Positions 8,463 through 17,681 are shown, counted from the stretch's first letter. The stretch: DNA of 64,000 bases from Paracoccaceae bacterium (GCA_027492585.1 JAPUEK010000089.1:95434-159433); one strand, 5' to 3'. The notes: generated by a model not told the origin, from the letters alone. Numbers and translations are program-made.

Positions 8463-9160
8463 TCATGACCAACGCGCAATCCGCCGAGCCGATCAGATGC
8501 GCCTGTTGGGTCACGAACGTCTCCTGCGGCAGGTGATTTCCCACATCGGGCAACGCAAGGCCTCGAAGGAGATCCTCTTCCACGGGATTCCCGAAGGCAC
8601 GCGCTTCGGCAAGACCTGCTCCGCGTTCGGGGCGAAACGGGCGACGAAATGCACCGATCACGGCGATCATGCGCGGGTGACCGGCAAGAAATTCTGTCCC
8701 TCAGGCGCGCTGGCCCACAAGGTGCCGATCATGGCGCTCAAGGATGAAAGCCGCGCCTGATATGCGGTCGCCGATCGTGCGGTGCCGGGGCGGTCGGTGA
8801 ACGGCGACTGGTCAAGCCCGGTCAGCGCACCACGCTTTCCGGCACGATGACGCTGGACGAGGTGGTGGTGCCGAAGACCCATCTGGTGCCGGGCCGGAAA
8901 GGTCATGCCGGGCCGTCCGCCGATGGCACGATCTTCCAGATCATTCAGGCAGGGTCGATCCTGGCATCGTCCGCGCGGCGATCAAGGACACCATCGACTT
9001 CGTGAAATCCAAGTCGCGCGATCGGGTCGATTGGGGTCTCGATCATGCGGGCAGGCCCCTGCACCATTCAGGCGGCTGGCGATCCGGTGTTGCGCGTCAA
9101 TGTTGCCGAGACGCTTCTCGACCGGGCCGGGCTGGGGGACCGGCTGCCGGCGGCAGGCAA
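8463..9160 (+). pseudogene. Decayed SfnB-like acyl-CoA dehydrogenase-fold monooxygenase
   Basis: Fragments of an SfnB/DszC-type flavoenzyme are scattered over three reading frames. Frame 1 to the stop at 8758: ILFHGIPEGTRFGKTCSAFG, VTGKKF and SGALAHKVPIMALKDES. Frame 3 from about 8814: GQRTTLSGTMTLDEVVVP and DGTIFQIIQAG. Frame 2 from about 8957: GIVRAAIKDTIDFVKSKSR. Frame 3 again from about 9050: TIQAAGDPVLRVNVAETLLD. The order matches the family, the N-terminal ~100 residues and the C-terminal part are missing, and at least three frameshifts plus a stop break it. The following 330 bases (9160-9487) show no recognisable gene and may be its further decayed end. Confidence 0.75.
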
Positions 9161-9500
9161 TACCTCTTGTCGCCCTGCGTCTTGTCGCTGTGGAGCCGGG
9201 CGAGGCGATCAGCGCACTCTCCGCCGATGCGGGCAGGCGGAAGTCCAGGGGCTGGAGATGGACCGTATCCTCCTCGCCACCGGGCCGTATCGCGCCAGCA
9301 TCATTCCCCGCCCCCCCCGGTTCGGAGCAGCCGTGCGTGGGCGTGGCTGATCGTCTCCGACCATACGCGGCTTTGCGTTGCGCCCGATGGGGATGGCACG
9401 GCGCGCCTCGGGCAGCCATCAGGCGCCGGAGCTGGTGAGCCGCATCTTCATCGCCGGACCGCTGGCGCGCGGGCGGAGGTGGTCTGAGCGCCTCGGCCGC

Positions 9501-10196
9501 TTATTCCGATGCCGTGCTGTCGGCGCGGATGAGGGCGCGGTCGGCCCGCCAGGGGTCGCTCAGGACCGGAACCGCGTGGGTCCAGGCGGCATAGCTGCCG
9601 GTCGTGGCGGCGATGAACAGGGTCTCCAGATCGGTCAGCGGGTCTGCGGAAAGGTCGATCCGCAGGGTCAGGGGCGGGCGTTCGGGTTGCAGCACCAGAA
9701 GGGCCGCGGATTTCAGCCCGCGTGTGTCGCCGCCGGTTTCCTGAGCGGCCCGCAGGGCGGCGATCAATCGCGCGCCCGGATCACCCGAACTGGTTTCGAA
9801 GCCGTCGAGAAGCGCGTGAAGCACCTCCTCTCCGGCCAGAATGTTGCCGGCGGCAACCCGTCCCGGCAGCGCGATATGAGCGCAAAGCGGGGAATTCTCC
9901 CTCCCCGAATGGCCTGCCGTCCCGCCCGCAGGATCAAGCGCCGACAATTGCCGCCAGTCGCGGTTGGCATCGGGGCCGGTCACCCCCGCAACTGCCTGTT
10001 CTGCCGGCTCCCCTGCCGCCATCCGGTCCAGAACCGATTCCCCCCAGAAGGTGCTCGGCGCGGCCCCCTGACTGGCCGACAATCCGGCCCCGAGCCGCCC
10101 GCGCAGGACCCATCCGCCGACACAAAGCGAGCCGGTTGCCGCCGCTCCGGCCAAAGTGCCTGTTTTTCCATCTCGGACGAGCAGTGAGAAAGTCAT
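9501..10196 (-). CDS. DUF1028 family protein (Ntn-hydrolase-like fold)
   Basis: 231 residues from the ATG at 10196 (MTFSLLVRD); an upstream in-frame start adds 11 residues and is less likely. DUF1028 features: TFSLLVRDGKTG at the N-terminus, GAAATGSLCVGGWV, GLSASQGAAP, and a central ALPGRVAAGNILAG followed by the helical AGEEVLHALLDGFE. These proteins resemble Ntn hydrolases, and their genes often neighbour peptide ABC transporters and amidases, so cleavage of an imported amide or peptide is plausible. It is divergent from the dipeptide operon across a 132-base region carrying a perfect palindrome. Confidence 0.85.
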   Translation of the reverse strand: MTFSLLVRDGKTGTLAGAAATGSLCVGGWVLRGRLGAGLSASQGAAPSTFWGESVLDRMAAGEPAEQAVAGVTGPDANRDWRQLSALDPAGGTAGHSGRENSPLCAHIALPGRVAAGNILAGEEVLHALLDGFETSSGDPGARLIAALRAAQETGGDTRGLKSAALLVLQPERPPLTLRIDLSADPLTDLETLFIAATTGSYAAWTHAVPVLSDPWRADRALIRADSTASE

Positions 10197-10277
10197 GATT
10201 TCTCCGATAGTTGGGTGCCGTGGTTCCACGAGCCCCGTAAATTCTCTTCGCAGTTTAGCGAAAACTCTATCGTTTTC

Positions 10278-10295
10278 AATTTATCATGATAAATT
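10278..10295. promoter_or_regulatory. Perfect 18-bp palindrome between divergent DUF1028 and peptide-ABC genes
   Basis: AATTTATCATGATAAATT (10278-10295) is fully self-complementary and AT-rich in a GC-rich genome, centred in the shared promoter region. The GntR/FadR-type regulator at the end of the peptide-ABC operon is the obvious candidate ligand, controlling both directions. Binding is inferred only. Confidence 0.55.
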
Positions 10296-10328
10296 TTCCG
10301 CAAAGAAACCGAACAACAGGAGTTACCG

Positions 10329-11912
10329 ATGCTTTCCGCTCGACTGACCCGCCGCGCCTTGCTCTCTGCCAGTGCCGCAACGCTGGCCGCAGCAACGCTT
10401 GGCCTGCGCGCGCCACTTCTGGCGCAGACCCCCGCCGGTGTGCTGATCATCGGTCAGGTGGCCGAGCCGAAGACGCTGGACCCGCAGGCCGCCACCGCCG
10501 CCAATGACTTCCGCATCTCGGTGAACGTGTTCGACGGCCTTGTCCGCTTCAAGGACGGCACGCTGGAGGTGGAGCCGGCGCTCGCCTCCTCCTGGGACAT
10601 CTCGGCAGACGGGCTGGCCTATACCTTCCACCTGCGCGAGGGTGTGAAATTCCACGACGGCAGCGATTTCAACGCCGAGGCGGTGAAATTCACCTTCGAG
10701 CGGATGCTGAAGGAGGATCACCCCTATGCCAAGACCGGCCCCTTCCCGCTGGCCTTCTTCTTCTCCTCGGTGAAATCGGTCGAAGCGCCGGATGCGAAGA
10801 CCGCCGTCTTCACCCTGTCCGAACCCTTCGCGCCCTTCCTTGCGAACCTTGCCACCCCGACCGGCTATATCGTCTCCCCCGCCGCAGTCGCGCAGCATGG
10901 CGCCGATTTCGGGCGCAACCCCGCCGGCACCGGGCCGTTCCGTTTCAAGGAATGGCGCGCGAACGAGATGGTGGCCATCGAGAAGAATGCGGAATACTGG
11001 GATGGCCCCGCTGCTTCCGAGGCGATCGTCTTCCGCCCGATCACAGATGCCAATACCCGCACGGCAGAGATGCTGGCCGGGGGGCTCGACATCATGGTCG
11101 AGGTGCCGCCCGTCAGCCTGTCCCAGTTCAGGACCGATGCCTATCACATCGTCGAGGCCGCAGGCGCGCATCTGTGGTTCCTGATCCTGAACTGCAAGGA
11201 CGGGGCCTTTGCCGACAAGCGCGTGCGTCAGGCCGCGAACTATGCGGTGAACAAGGAGGCTCTGGTCAACAACGTTCTGGAAGGCACGGCGACCGTGGCT
11301 GCAGGTCCGACGCCCGCCGCCTTCAACTGGGCGGTGAACCCGGATGTGGCGCCCTATGCCTATGATCCTGAAAAAGCCAAGGCGCTGCTGGCCGAGGCCG
11401 GTCAGCCGAATCCGAAGATCACCTTCTTCGTGACCGAGGGCGGCTCGGGAATGCTCGACCCCGTGGCCATGGGAACGGCGATCCAGGCCGATCTTGCGGC
11501 CGTGGGCTTCGAGGTGACGATCCAGACCTATGAGTGGAATACCTTCCTCGACCAGGTGAACCCCGGCCTTTCCGGCAAGGCCGACATGGCCGAAATGGCC
11601 TGGATGACCAACGATCCCGACACGCTGCCCTTCCTCGCCCTGCGGAGCGAAGCCTTCCCCGACAAGGGCGGCTTCAACTCCGGCTATTATTCCAATCCGG
11701 AGGTGGATGACCTGCTGAACAAGGCGCGGGTCTCTACCGATCAGGCGGAACGGGCGGATCTTTACAAGAAGATGCAGGCCATCGTGCATGACGACGCGCC
11801 CTGGCTCTTCGTGGCGAACTGGAAGCAGAATGCGGTCTCCACCGCTGCCGTTTCCGGGCTGGTGCTGCAACCCTCGTTCCTGCTGACGCTGAAGTCCGTC
11901 TCGAAGGCATAA
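10329..11912 (+). CDS. Dipeptide/oligopeptide ABC transporter substrate-binding protein
   Basis: 527-residue SBP family 5 periplasmic protein. It opens with a twin-arginine-like signal (LTRRALLSASAATLAAATLG; mature part from about residue 33). Family pattern: LDPQAATAANDFRISVNVFDGLV, the SBP_bac_5 region TFHLREGVKFHDGSDFNAEAVKFTFERML, NPAGTGPFRFKEW and VRQAANYAVNKEALVNNVL. First gene of the operon, followed by a permease, a permease-ATPase fusion and a second ATPase. The ligand could be a dipeptide, an opine-like compound or another amide; family 5 proteins are too varied to tell. Confidence 0.92.
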   Translation: MLSARLTRRALLSASAATLAAATLGLRAPLLAQTPAGVLIIGQVAEPKTLDPQAATAANDFRISVNVFDGLVRFKDGTLEVEPALASSWDISADGLAYTFHLREGVKFHDGSDFNAEAVKFTFERMLKEDHPYAKTGPFPLAFFFSSVKSVEAPDAKTAVFTLSEPFAPFLANLATPTGYIVSPAAVAQHGADFGRNPAGTGPFRFKEWRANEMVAIEKNAEYWDGPAASEAIVFRPITDANTRTAEMLAGGLDIMVEVPPVSLSQFRTDAYHIVEAAGAHLWFLILNCKDGAFADKRVRQAANYAVNKEALVNNVLEGTATVAAGPTPAAFNWAVNPDVAPYAYDPEKAKALLAEAGQPNPKITFFVTEGGSGMLDPVAMGTAIQADLAAVGFEVTIQTYEWNTFLDQVNPGLSGKADMAEMAWMTNDPDTLPFLALRSEAFPDKGGFNSGYYSNPEVDDLLNKARVSTDQAERADLYKKMQAIVHDDAPWLFVANWKQNAVSTAAVSGLVLQPSFLLTLKSVSKA

Positions 11913-11972
11913 GCGCCTGCACCGGAAAGGAAGGGGGCGGCACCGCCCCCTTCGCCAGCCAGAGGAGGCAGC

Positions 11973-12920
11973 ATGGGCCGATACATTCTATACCGGCTGA
12001 TGTCGGCGGTGCCTGTGGTTCTGGGCATCACCGTCATCGTGTTCTTCATCATGTCGCTGATCCCCGGCGATCCTGCGACGGCGATCCTTGGCGCCTATGC
12101 CTCGCCCGAGAACGTGGCGAAGCTGAACGCGGATCTCGGTCTCGATAGACCCATGGTGGCGCGCTACTTCATCTGGCTCGGCCATATGCTGACCGGCGAT
12201 TTCGGGCGCAGCTTTTCGCTGAACCGTCCGGTGCTTGACGAAATCCTGGAGCGGTTCTCTGCAACGCTGGTGCTGGCCGGCGTCTCGCTCCTGCTCTGCG
12301 CGATCCTCGGCATCGCGGCAGGGGTGGTCTCGGCGGCCCGGCAATATGGCTGGCAGGACAAGGCGATCACCTTCGCGGTGCTGATCGGGATTTCGATTCC
12401 GTCCTTCTTTCTCGGGATGCTGCTGATCCTCACCTTCGCGGTGAACCTCAGATGGCTGCCGGTCTCCGGCATGTATGAGATCTACGGCGGCCGTACGATC
12501 CCCGACCTCCTCCGTCACATGGTCCTGCCCGCCACCGCGCTTGCCGCCGTAGCAACAGGCGTCATCGCCCGCCTGTCGCGCGGCGCCATGCTGGAGGTCC
12601 TGCGCCAGGATTACATCCGCACCGCCCGCGCCAAGGGCGTCAGCGAGACCGGCGTGGTCTGGCGCCATGCCCTGCGCGCGGCGATGGTCTCCATCATCCC
12701 GGTGCTGGGCATCCAGGCCGGTTTCGTGCTGTCGGGCGCGGTCTATATCGAGGTGGTCTTCCAGTGGCCCGGCGTCGGACGGATGCTTGTCGACGCGATC
12801 CTGAAGCGCGACCTTCTTCTCGTGCAGGGCGGCGTGACCTTCGTGGCGACCTGCTATGTGCTTTTCAACATCATCGTCGACGTGGCGCAGTCGCTGATCG
12901 ACCCGCGCATAAAGGCCTGA
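11973..12920 (+). CDS. Peptide ABC transporter permease, DppB type
   Basis: 315-residue inner-membrane permease with six spans. Typical DppB/OppB features: the N-terminal MGRYILYRLMSAVPVVLGIT, SLIPGDPATAILG, NADLGLDRPMVARYF, GDFGRSFSLNRPV, and the cytoplasmic EAA loop RQDYIRTARAKGVSETGVVWRHALR. It pairs with the DppC-like half of the next protein. GAGGAGG precedes the ATG. The 158-base gap after it is long for this operon and is occupied by a REP-like hairpin element. Confidence 0.93.
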   Translation: MGRYILYRLMSAVPVVLGITVIVFFIMSLIPGDPATAILGAYASPENVAKLNADLGLDRPMVARYFIWLGHMLTGDFGRSFSLNRPVLDEILERFSATLVLAGVSLLLCAILGIAAGVVSAARQYGWQDKAITFAVLIGISIPSFFLGMLLILTFAVNLRWLPVSGMYEIYGGRTIPDLLRHMVLPATALAAVATGVIARLSRGAMLEVLRQDYIRTARAKGVSETGVVWRHALRAAMVSIIPVLGIQAGFVLSGAVYIEVVFQWPGVGRMLVDAILKRDLLLVQGGVTFVATCYVLFNIIVDVAQSLIDPRIKA

Positions 12921-12983
12921 AGGCGATGGAAACCCGCACCCCTAGCCTTCCCTGCACAGCCTCTTCCTCCGCTCTTTCATCTT

Positions 12984-13060
12984 GCCTCAAATATCTTGCG
13001 GGGAGGTCCGGAGGGGTGCAAAACCCCTCCGGCGCCCGCCACGGGACCGACGGCCAGCTT
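12984..13060. repeat. REP-like hairpin element, copy 1
   Basis: Core inverted repeat CCGGAGGGGT-GCAAA-ACCCCTCCGG (arms 13008-13017 and 13023-13032), preceded by CTTGCGGGGAGG and followed by GCGCC.GCCACGGG and GACGGCC. The same flank-core-flank order recurs at 16661-16733, so this is a dispersed element rather than a simple terminator. It sits inside an operon. Confidence 0.75.
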
Positions 13061-13078
13061 CAGGGTCGGCCCTAGGCG

Positions 13079-14953
13079 ATGCGGCTCTTCCTCGCCCTCC
13101 TGTTCCGCAACCGTCTGGCCGGCTTCGGCGCCGTGGTTCTGGCGCTTGTCGTCGTCCTGTGCCTCATCGTCCCGCTGCTGCCGCTGGCAGAGCCGAACGC
13201 CATCGACACGGCGGACAAGTTCCTGCCGCCCTTCAGCCCCGGCCATCCGCTCGGCACCGATCACCTTGGCCGGGATCTCCTGTCGCGGCTGCTCTGGGGG
13301 ACGCGGCTGTCGCTGGCGGTCGGCACCTGCGCGGCCATGGCGGCTGCCTTCTCCGGCACGCTGCTCGGCGTGACGGCCGGCTATTTCGGCGGGCGCATCG
13401 ACAACATCCTGATGCGGCTCGTCGACATGCTGATGGCCTTTCCCTACATCCTTCTGGCGCTTGCCATCGTGGCGGCGCTTGGCCCCGGGATACTCAACGC
13501 GCTGATCGCGGTGGCGGCCGTGAACGTGCCGTTCTTCGCCCGCAACATCCGCGGCATTTCGGCGGGCCTGACCGCGCGCGAGTTCATCGACGCCGCCCGC
13601 CTGTCCGGGCAGGGCCATGCCCGGATCATCGTGACCGAGCTGTTGCCGAACGTGCTGCCGGTGATCGTGGTGGCCGTATCCACCACGGTCGGCTGGATGG
13701 TGCTGGAGACGGCGGGCCTCTCCTTTCTCGGGCTGGGAAGCCAGCCGCCGCAGGCCGATCTCGGCTCCATGCTGGGCGAGGCGCGCGCGGCCTTCCTGAC
13801 CGCGCCGCATGTGATGATGGTGCCGGGGGCGATGATCTTTCTCATCGTCATGTCGATCAACCTGCTCGGGGACGGTCTGCGCGACGCGCTCGACCCCCGG
13901 CTGCGCTCCGGCGCGCTGGCCCGTCCGGAGCCGGTCACGCGGATCGCGCGGGAGGTGGTGCCGCCTGCCCGCTCCGTCACCCCCGGCCTGCTGGAACTGG
14001 AAGGGCTGGAGACCCGCTTCCAGATCGGCGCACGGGTTTACAGGGCGGTGAACGGGGTCAGCCTGTCGCTGGCGAGGGGTGAATGTGTGGGGCTGGTCGG
14101 GGAATCCGGCAGTGGCAAGTCGGTGACAGCGCTGTCGGTCATGGGGCTGGTCGCCTCGCCTCCCGGCGTGATCACCGGGGGCGCTGTGCGGCTTGCGGGC
14201 GTTGACCTGCTGTCGCTGCCCTACCGCGGCCTGCGGGCGCTGCGCGGGCGGCGGGTCGCCTATATCTTTCAGGACCCGCTGTCTACTTTGCACCCGCTTT
14301 ACCGGGTGGGCGACCAGATGATCGAGGCGATCCGGGTGCATCGCAACATTCCGGTGGCCGAGGCGCGGGCGATCTGTCTGGATCTGCTGCGGATCGTCCG
14401 CATCCCCAATCCCGAAAGCCGCCTTGCCGCCTATCCGCATGAACTGTCGGGCGGGATGCGCCAGCGGGTCGGGATCGCCATGGCTCTGGTCAACGACCCG
14501 GAGGTCATCATCGCCGACGAGCCGACCACGGCGCTTGACGTGACGGTACAGGCGCAGGTGCTGGCGCTTCTGGACGGGTTGCGGCGCGACAGGGGGCTGT
14601 CGATTCTGTTCATCACCCATGATTTCGGCGTTGTCGGCCAACTTTGCGACCGGGTGGCGGTGATGTATGCGGGCCGCATTGTCGAGGAAGGCCCGACGGC
14701 GGCGATCCTCGCCGCCCCTGCCCATCCCTACACCCGCCGACTGATCGAAAGCGTGCCGGAGCCGGGCGGCGGCAAGCGGCGGCTCATCTCTATCCCCGGC
14801 CTGCCGCCGGCGGTGGACAGGTTGCCCCCCGGCTGCGCCTTTGCGCCGCGCTGCCACCGGGCGCAGCCCGCCTGCCGGCAGGGAGAGATCGAGCTGACCC
14901 GCAGCGGTACCCGCGCCCTGCGCTGCCTGTTCCCCGAGGAGGTGCCGCAATGA
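13079..14953 (+). CDS. Fused peptide ABC transporter permease-ATPase (DppC-DppD type)
   Basis: 624 residues joining two normally separate subunits. Residues 1 to ~280 are a DppC-type permease with six spans ([21 protein letters not shown], the EAA loop [31 protein letters not shown]). After a short linker, residues ~305-624 form a DppD ATPase with Walker [10 protein letters not shown], signature LSGGMRQRV, Walker [13 protein letters not shown] and the OppD-type C-terminal [17 protein letters not shown] segment. That segment has Cys residues that can bind an Fe-S cluster in relatives. The reading frame is continuous through the junction. Permease-ATPase fusions are known in this family; here it locks one-to-one stoichiometry. 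Confidence 0.93.
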   Translation: MRLFLALLFRNRLAGFGAVVLALVVVLCLIVPLLPLAEPNAIDTADKFLPPFSPGHPLGTDHLGRDLLSRLLWGTRLSLAVGTCAAMAAAFSGTLLGVTAGYFGGRIDNILMRLVDMLMAFPYILLALAIVAALGPGILNALIAVAAVNVPFFARNIRGISAGLTAREFIDAARLSGQGHARIIVTELLPNVLPVIVVAVSTTVGWMVLETAGLSFLGLGSQPPQADLGSMLGEARAAFLTAPHVMMVPGAMIFLIVMSINLLGDGLRDALDPRLRSGALARPEPVTRIAREVVPPARSVTPGLLELEGLETRFQIGARVYRAVNGVSLSLARGECVGLVGESGSGKSVTALSVMGLVASPPGVITGGAVRLAGVDLLSLPYRGLRALRGRRVAYIFQDPLSTLHPLYRVGDQMIEAIRVHRNIPVAEARAICLDLLRIVRIPNPESRLAAYPHELSGGMRQRVGIAMALVNDPEVIIADEPTTALDVTVQAQVLALLDGLRRDRGLSILFITHDFGVVGQLCDRVAVMYAGRIVEEGPTAAILAAPAHPYTRRLIESVPEPGGGKRRLISIPGLPPAVDRLPPGCAFAPRCHRAQPACRQGEIELTRSGTRALRCLFPEEVPQ

Positions 14954-15921
14954 CCCCCGCGCCTCAGCCCGTGCTTCAGGTCGAGAACCTGTCGAAATCC
15001 TATCCGGTGGGGCGCGGGCTTTTCCGGCAGGGCAAAGCCGTGGTGCGGGCGCTGCATCCGGTCTCGCTTTCGGTGCTGCCGGGCGAGACGCTGGGGATCG
15101 TCGGTGAATCCGGTTGCGGCAAGACCACGCTGGCACGGATGCTGGTGGGCCTGCTGCCGCCCAGCACCGGCACCATCGAGATCGACGGCCGCCCTTTCGA
15201 CACGCGCGACCGCCGGGTCTCCAGCCAGCAGATCCAGTATGTGTTCCAGGACCCGATCTCCTCGCTCAACCCGCGCAAGACCATCCGGCAGACGATGGAG
15301 GTGCCGCTGAAAGTGCTCTTCGGCCTGGACCGGGCCGGCCGTCAGCGCCGGCTCTCGGAGGTCTTCGAGGCGGTGAACCTGCGGCCGGAGTTCCTCGACC
15401 GCTATCCGCATGAATTCTCCGGCGGGCAGGCGCAGCGCATCGGCATCGCCCGCGCGCTTCTGGCAAAGCCGAAGATCATCGTGCTGGATGAGCCGGTTTC
15501 TGCGCTCGATGTCTCGGTGCAGGCGCAGGTGCTGAACCTTCTGGCGGATCTGCGGGCGGAGCATGGGCTGACCTATCTCTTCATCAGCCATGACCTTGCC
15601 GTGGTCGAGGCGGTGAGCGACCGGGTGGCCGTCCTCTACTTCGGCGCCGTGGTGGAGATCGGCCCGGCGGAGCGGATCTTTGCCGCGCCAAGCCATCCCT
15701 ATACCCGCCTGCTGGCCGCTTCCGCCCCGGCCATCGGGCGGCCGCTGGTCCGCCGCGACGGAGCGGGGGCGGAGCTTCCCGATCCGCTGAACCCACCGCC
15801 GGGTTGCGCTTTTGCCCAGCGTTGTCCAAAGGTAAGCGGGCGTTGCCGGGCCGAAACCCCGCAATTGCGCGCAACGGGGGAGAACCAGCTTGCCGCCTGC
15901 CACCACCCGGACCCGGCGTAA
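14950..15921 (+). CDS. Peptide ABC transporter ATP-binding protein, DppF type
   Basis: 323-residue second ATPase of the dipeptide importer. The ATG at 14950 overlaps the stop of the fused gene (ATGA), which is why a longer in-frame extension was rejected. Walker A GESGCGKTT, Q-loop YVFQDPISSLNPRKT (DppF/OppF type), signature FSGGQAQRIGIARAL, Walker B IIVLDEPVSALD, and the C-terminal oligopeptide domain PGCAFAQRCPKVSGRC. It heterodimerises with the ATPase half of the preceding protein. Confidence 0.94.
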   Translation: MTPAPQPVLQVENLSKSYPVGRGLFRQGKAVVRALHPVSLSVLPGETLGIVGESGCGKTTLARMLVGLLPPSTGTIEIDGRPFDTRDRRVSSQQIQYVFQDPISSLNPRKTIRQTMEVPLKVLFGLDRAGRQRRLSEVFEAVNLRPEFLDRYPHEFSGGQAQRIGIARALLAKPKIIVLDEPVSALDVSVQAQVLNLLADLRAEHGLTYLFISHDLAVVEAVSDRVAVLYFGAVVEIGPAERIFAAPSHPYTRLLAASAPAIGRPLVRRDGAGAELPDPLNPPPGCAFAQRCPKVSGRCRAETPQLRATGENQLAACHHPDPA

Positions 15922-16645
15922 CGGAGCCCGCACCGAACAGGTGGCCGAGCATCTGAAGGCCTATATCGTGCAGAAGGGCCTGCGCCCCGGCGACCGGCTT
16001 CCGGGGGAGGCCGAGCTGATCGGCGCACTCGGCATGTCGAAAGGCACGGTGCGCGAGGCGACGCGGATGCTTGCGGCCCAGGGGCTTCTGCGGACCCGGA
16101 CGGGGCCGGGGGGCGGGGCTTTCGTCGATGATGTGTCGCGCGATCATGCCATGGCGATGCTGGCGAATTTCTTCTACTTCCGCGATCTGTCGGTGGCCGA
16201 TCTCTACCAGTTGCGGATCGCGCTGGAGCCGGAGGTGGCGGCGATGATGGCGGGCAAGGTGCCGCCGGCCAGCATGGCGCGGTTCCGCGCCGATACCCGC
16301 CGCTTTGCCCAGCCGCCGCAGGACACCGGGGAGGAGCGCGCCCAGCACGTCGCCTCGCTGGCCTTCCACCGCGAATTGGCGGAGCTTTGTCCCAACCCGC
16401 TCCTGTCCTTCGTGGTGGGGTTCATCGCCAAGATGCTGTCCGACCTGACGGTTTTCCGTCGCCTTTATGAACCGCACAGCCATGCGCTTTGGGAAAAGGG
16501 CCATCTCTATCACGCGCGCCTGCTGGATGCGCTTGAAGCCGGGGATGCGGAGGCCGCGCGCAGCACGATGCGCGCCCATATGGAGGCCGCACGGACCCTG
16601 ATGACCGAGCAGGAAGCGCGGGTGGCCAAGGCGTTTCTTGGCTGA
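15890..16645 (+). CDS. GntR family transcriptional regulator, FadR subfamily
   Basis: 251 residues from a TTG start at 15890 that overlaps the dppF-like gene by 32 bases; GGGGGAGA six bases upstream supports it. The N-terminal winged helix reads HLKAYIVQKGLRPGDRLPGEAEL then LGMSKGTVREATRMLAAQGLL. The FCD ligand domain follows (YQLRIALEPEVAAMMA, AFHRELAELCPNPLL), with a helical C-terminus. Being the last gene of the peptide operon, it probably senses the imported compound or its product and acts at the 18-bp palindrome ahead of the operon. Confidence 0.9.
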   Translation: MPPATTRTRRNGARTEQVAEHLKAYIVQKGLRPGDRLPGEAELIGALGMSKGTVREATRMLAAQGLLRTRTGPGGGAFVDDVSRDHAMAMLANFFYFRDLSVADLYQLRIALEPEVAAMMAGKVPPASMARFRADTRRFAQPPQDTGEERAQHVASLAFHRELAELCPNPLLSFVVGFIAKMLSDLTVFRRLYEPHSHALWEKGHLYHARLLDALEAGDAEAARSTMRAHMEAARTLMTEQEARVAKAFLG

Positions 16646-16660
16646 ATCTGTCGGAAAACA

Positions 16661-16733
16661 TCCTGCGGGGGGGGGCGGAGGGGTACAAAACCCCTCAGGC
16701 GCCTGCCACGGGGAGCAGCGTCCGCCGACGGCC
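16661..16733. repeat. REP-like hairpin element, copy 2
   Basis: Inverted repeat GAGGGGT-ACAAA-ACCCCTC (16678-16684 and 16690-16696) within CCTGCGGGGGGGGCGG ... AGGCGCCTGCCACGGGG ... GACGGCC. It aligns along about 60 bases with the element at 12984-13060. It lies between the convergent ends of the fadR-like gene and the serine acetyltransferase, where it can also serve as a two-way terminator. Confidence 0.75.
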
Positions 16734-16734
16734 T

Positions 16735-17655
16735 CTAGCCCTCCCGCCGCGTCAGCACCGACAGCTCCGGTGGCGCCTGGGTCACGACCGATCCCGGCGG
16801 CAGGCTTTCGGTCAGCCAGACGCCGCCGCCGATCACCGAGCCCTGGCCGATGGTGATCCGCCCGAGGATCGCCGCCCCGGCATAGATCACCACGTCATCC
16901 TCGATCACCGGATGCCGCGGTTCGCCCTTGATCAGGGTGCCGCTTTCATCGGCGCGGAAGCGTTTCGCCCCGAGCGTCACCTGCTGATAGATCCGGACCC
17001 CCCGCCCGATGACCGCCGTTTCCCCGATCACCACGCCCGAGCCATGGTCGATGAAGCAGGCCGCCGCGATGCGCGCGCCGGGATGGATGTCGATGCCGGT
17101 CCGCGAATGGGAACCTTCGGCCATGATCCGCGCGATCATCGTCGCGCCCTGCCGGTAAAGCTCATGCGCGATCCGGTGGTTCAGGATCGCGGTGACGCCG
17201 GGAAAGCAGAAGACGATCTCGTCGAGGCTCTTGGCCGAGGGGTCGCCCGACCAGGCGGCGGCGATATCGGTGTCATGCAGGTCGCGGATGCGGACGAAGG
17301 CGGCGAGTACCGCCTCGGCGATACGCCGGGCTTCTGCTTCGGCGGTTTGGGCGGTCGCTTCGGGCGCGAGCATCAGTTCGAGCTGAACCTGCTCCGCCAG
17401 CCCGGTCAGCACCTGCACGAGGCTGTTGCGGATGAAGATCTCCGTCGCCTCCGGGCCGAGGTCGGGGGGGCCGAAATGGCGCGGATAAAGCAGGGCGACG
17501 GCAGCATCGAGCAACCCGAGGATCGCGGTCTTGGAGGGCAGGCGCGGGGTCGGCCGGCCGGAGTAGCGGCGCTGCTGCGAGACAAGGCGGATCAGCCGCA
17601 ATTGCTCGGCGATCACCAGCGGATCGCTTGGACGCAGAGAGGGCGGGCCGTCCAT
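16735..17655 (-). CDS. Serine acetyltransferase (hexapeptide-repeat family)
   Basis: 306-residue enzyme making O-acetylserine from serine and acetyl-CoA, the carbon skeleton for cysteine. A helical N-terminal half (with KSLDEIVFCFPGVTAILNHRIAHELY) precedes the left-handed beta-helix: TGIDIHPGARIAAACFIDHGSGVVIGETA has the catalytic His of the DHG site, then GVRIYQQVTLGAKRF and HPVIEDDVVIYAGAAILG. The order resembles the longer EpsC-like SATs rather than E. coli CysE. The ATG at 17655 with AAGGA upstream is preferred to a TTG 30 bases earlier. Last gene of a three-gene minus-strand operon. Confidence 0.9.
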   Translation of the reverse strand: MDGPPSLRPSDPLVIAEQLRLIRLVSQQRRYSGRPTPRLPSKTAILGLLDAAVALLYPRHFGPPDLGPEATEIFIRNSLVQVLTGLAEQVQLELMLAPEATAQTAEAEARRIAEAVLAAFVRIRDLHDTDIAAAWSGDPSAKSLDEIVFCFPGVTAILNHRIAHELYRQGATMIARIMAEGSHSRTGIDIHPGARIAAACFIDHGSGVVIGETAVIGRGVRIYQQVTLGAKRFRADESGTLIKGEPRHPVIEDDVVIYAGAAILGRITIGQGSVIGGGVWLTESLPPGSVVTQAPPELSVLTRREG

Positions 17656-17681
17656 CGCAGGTCCTTTTCGCGGCGGTGTGG

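Noticed and set aside
8320..8760. Open frame of 146 codons overlapping the FMN reductase end
   Set aside because: Only its second half is protein-like and belongs to the decayed sfnB; its first half is the reductase in another frame. Annotated as a pseudogene piece instead.
12977..15136. 719-codon open frame antisense to the fused peptide transporter gene
   Set aside because: Low-complexity Arg/His/Pro translation; no start signal or motif.
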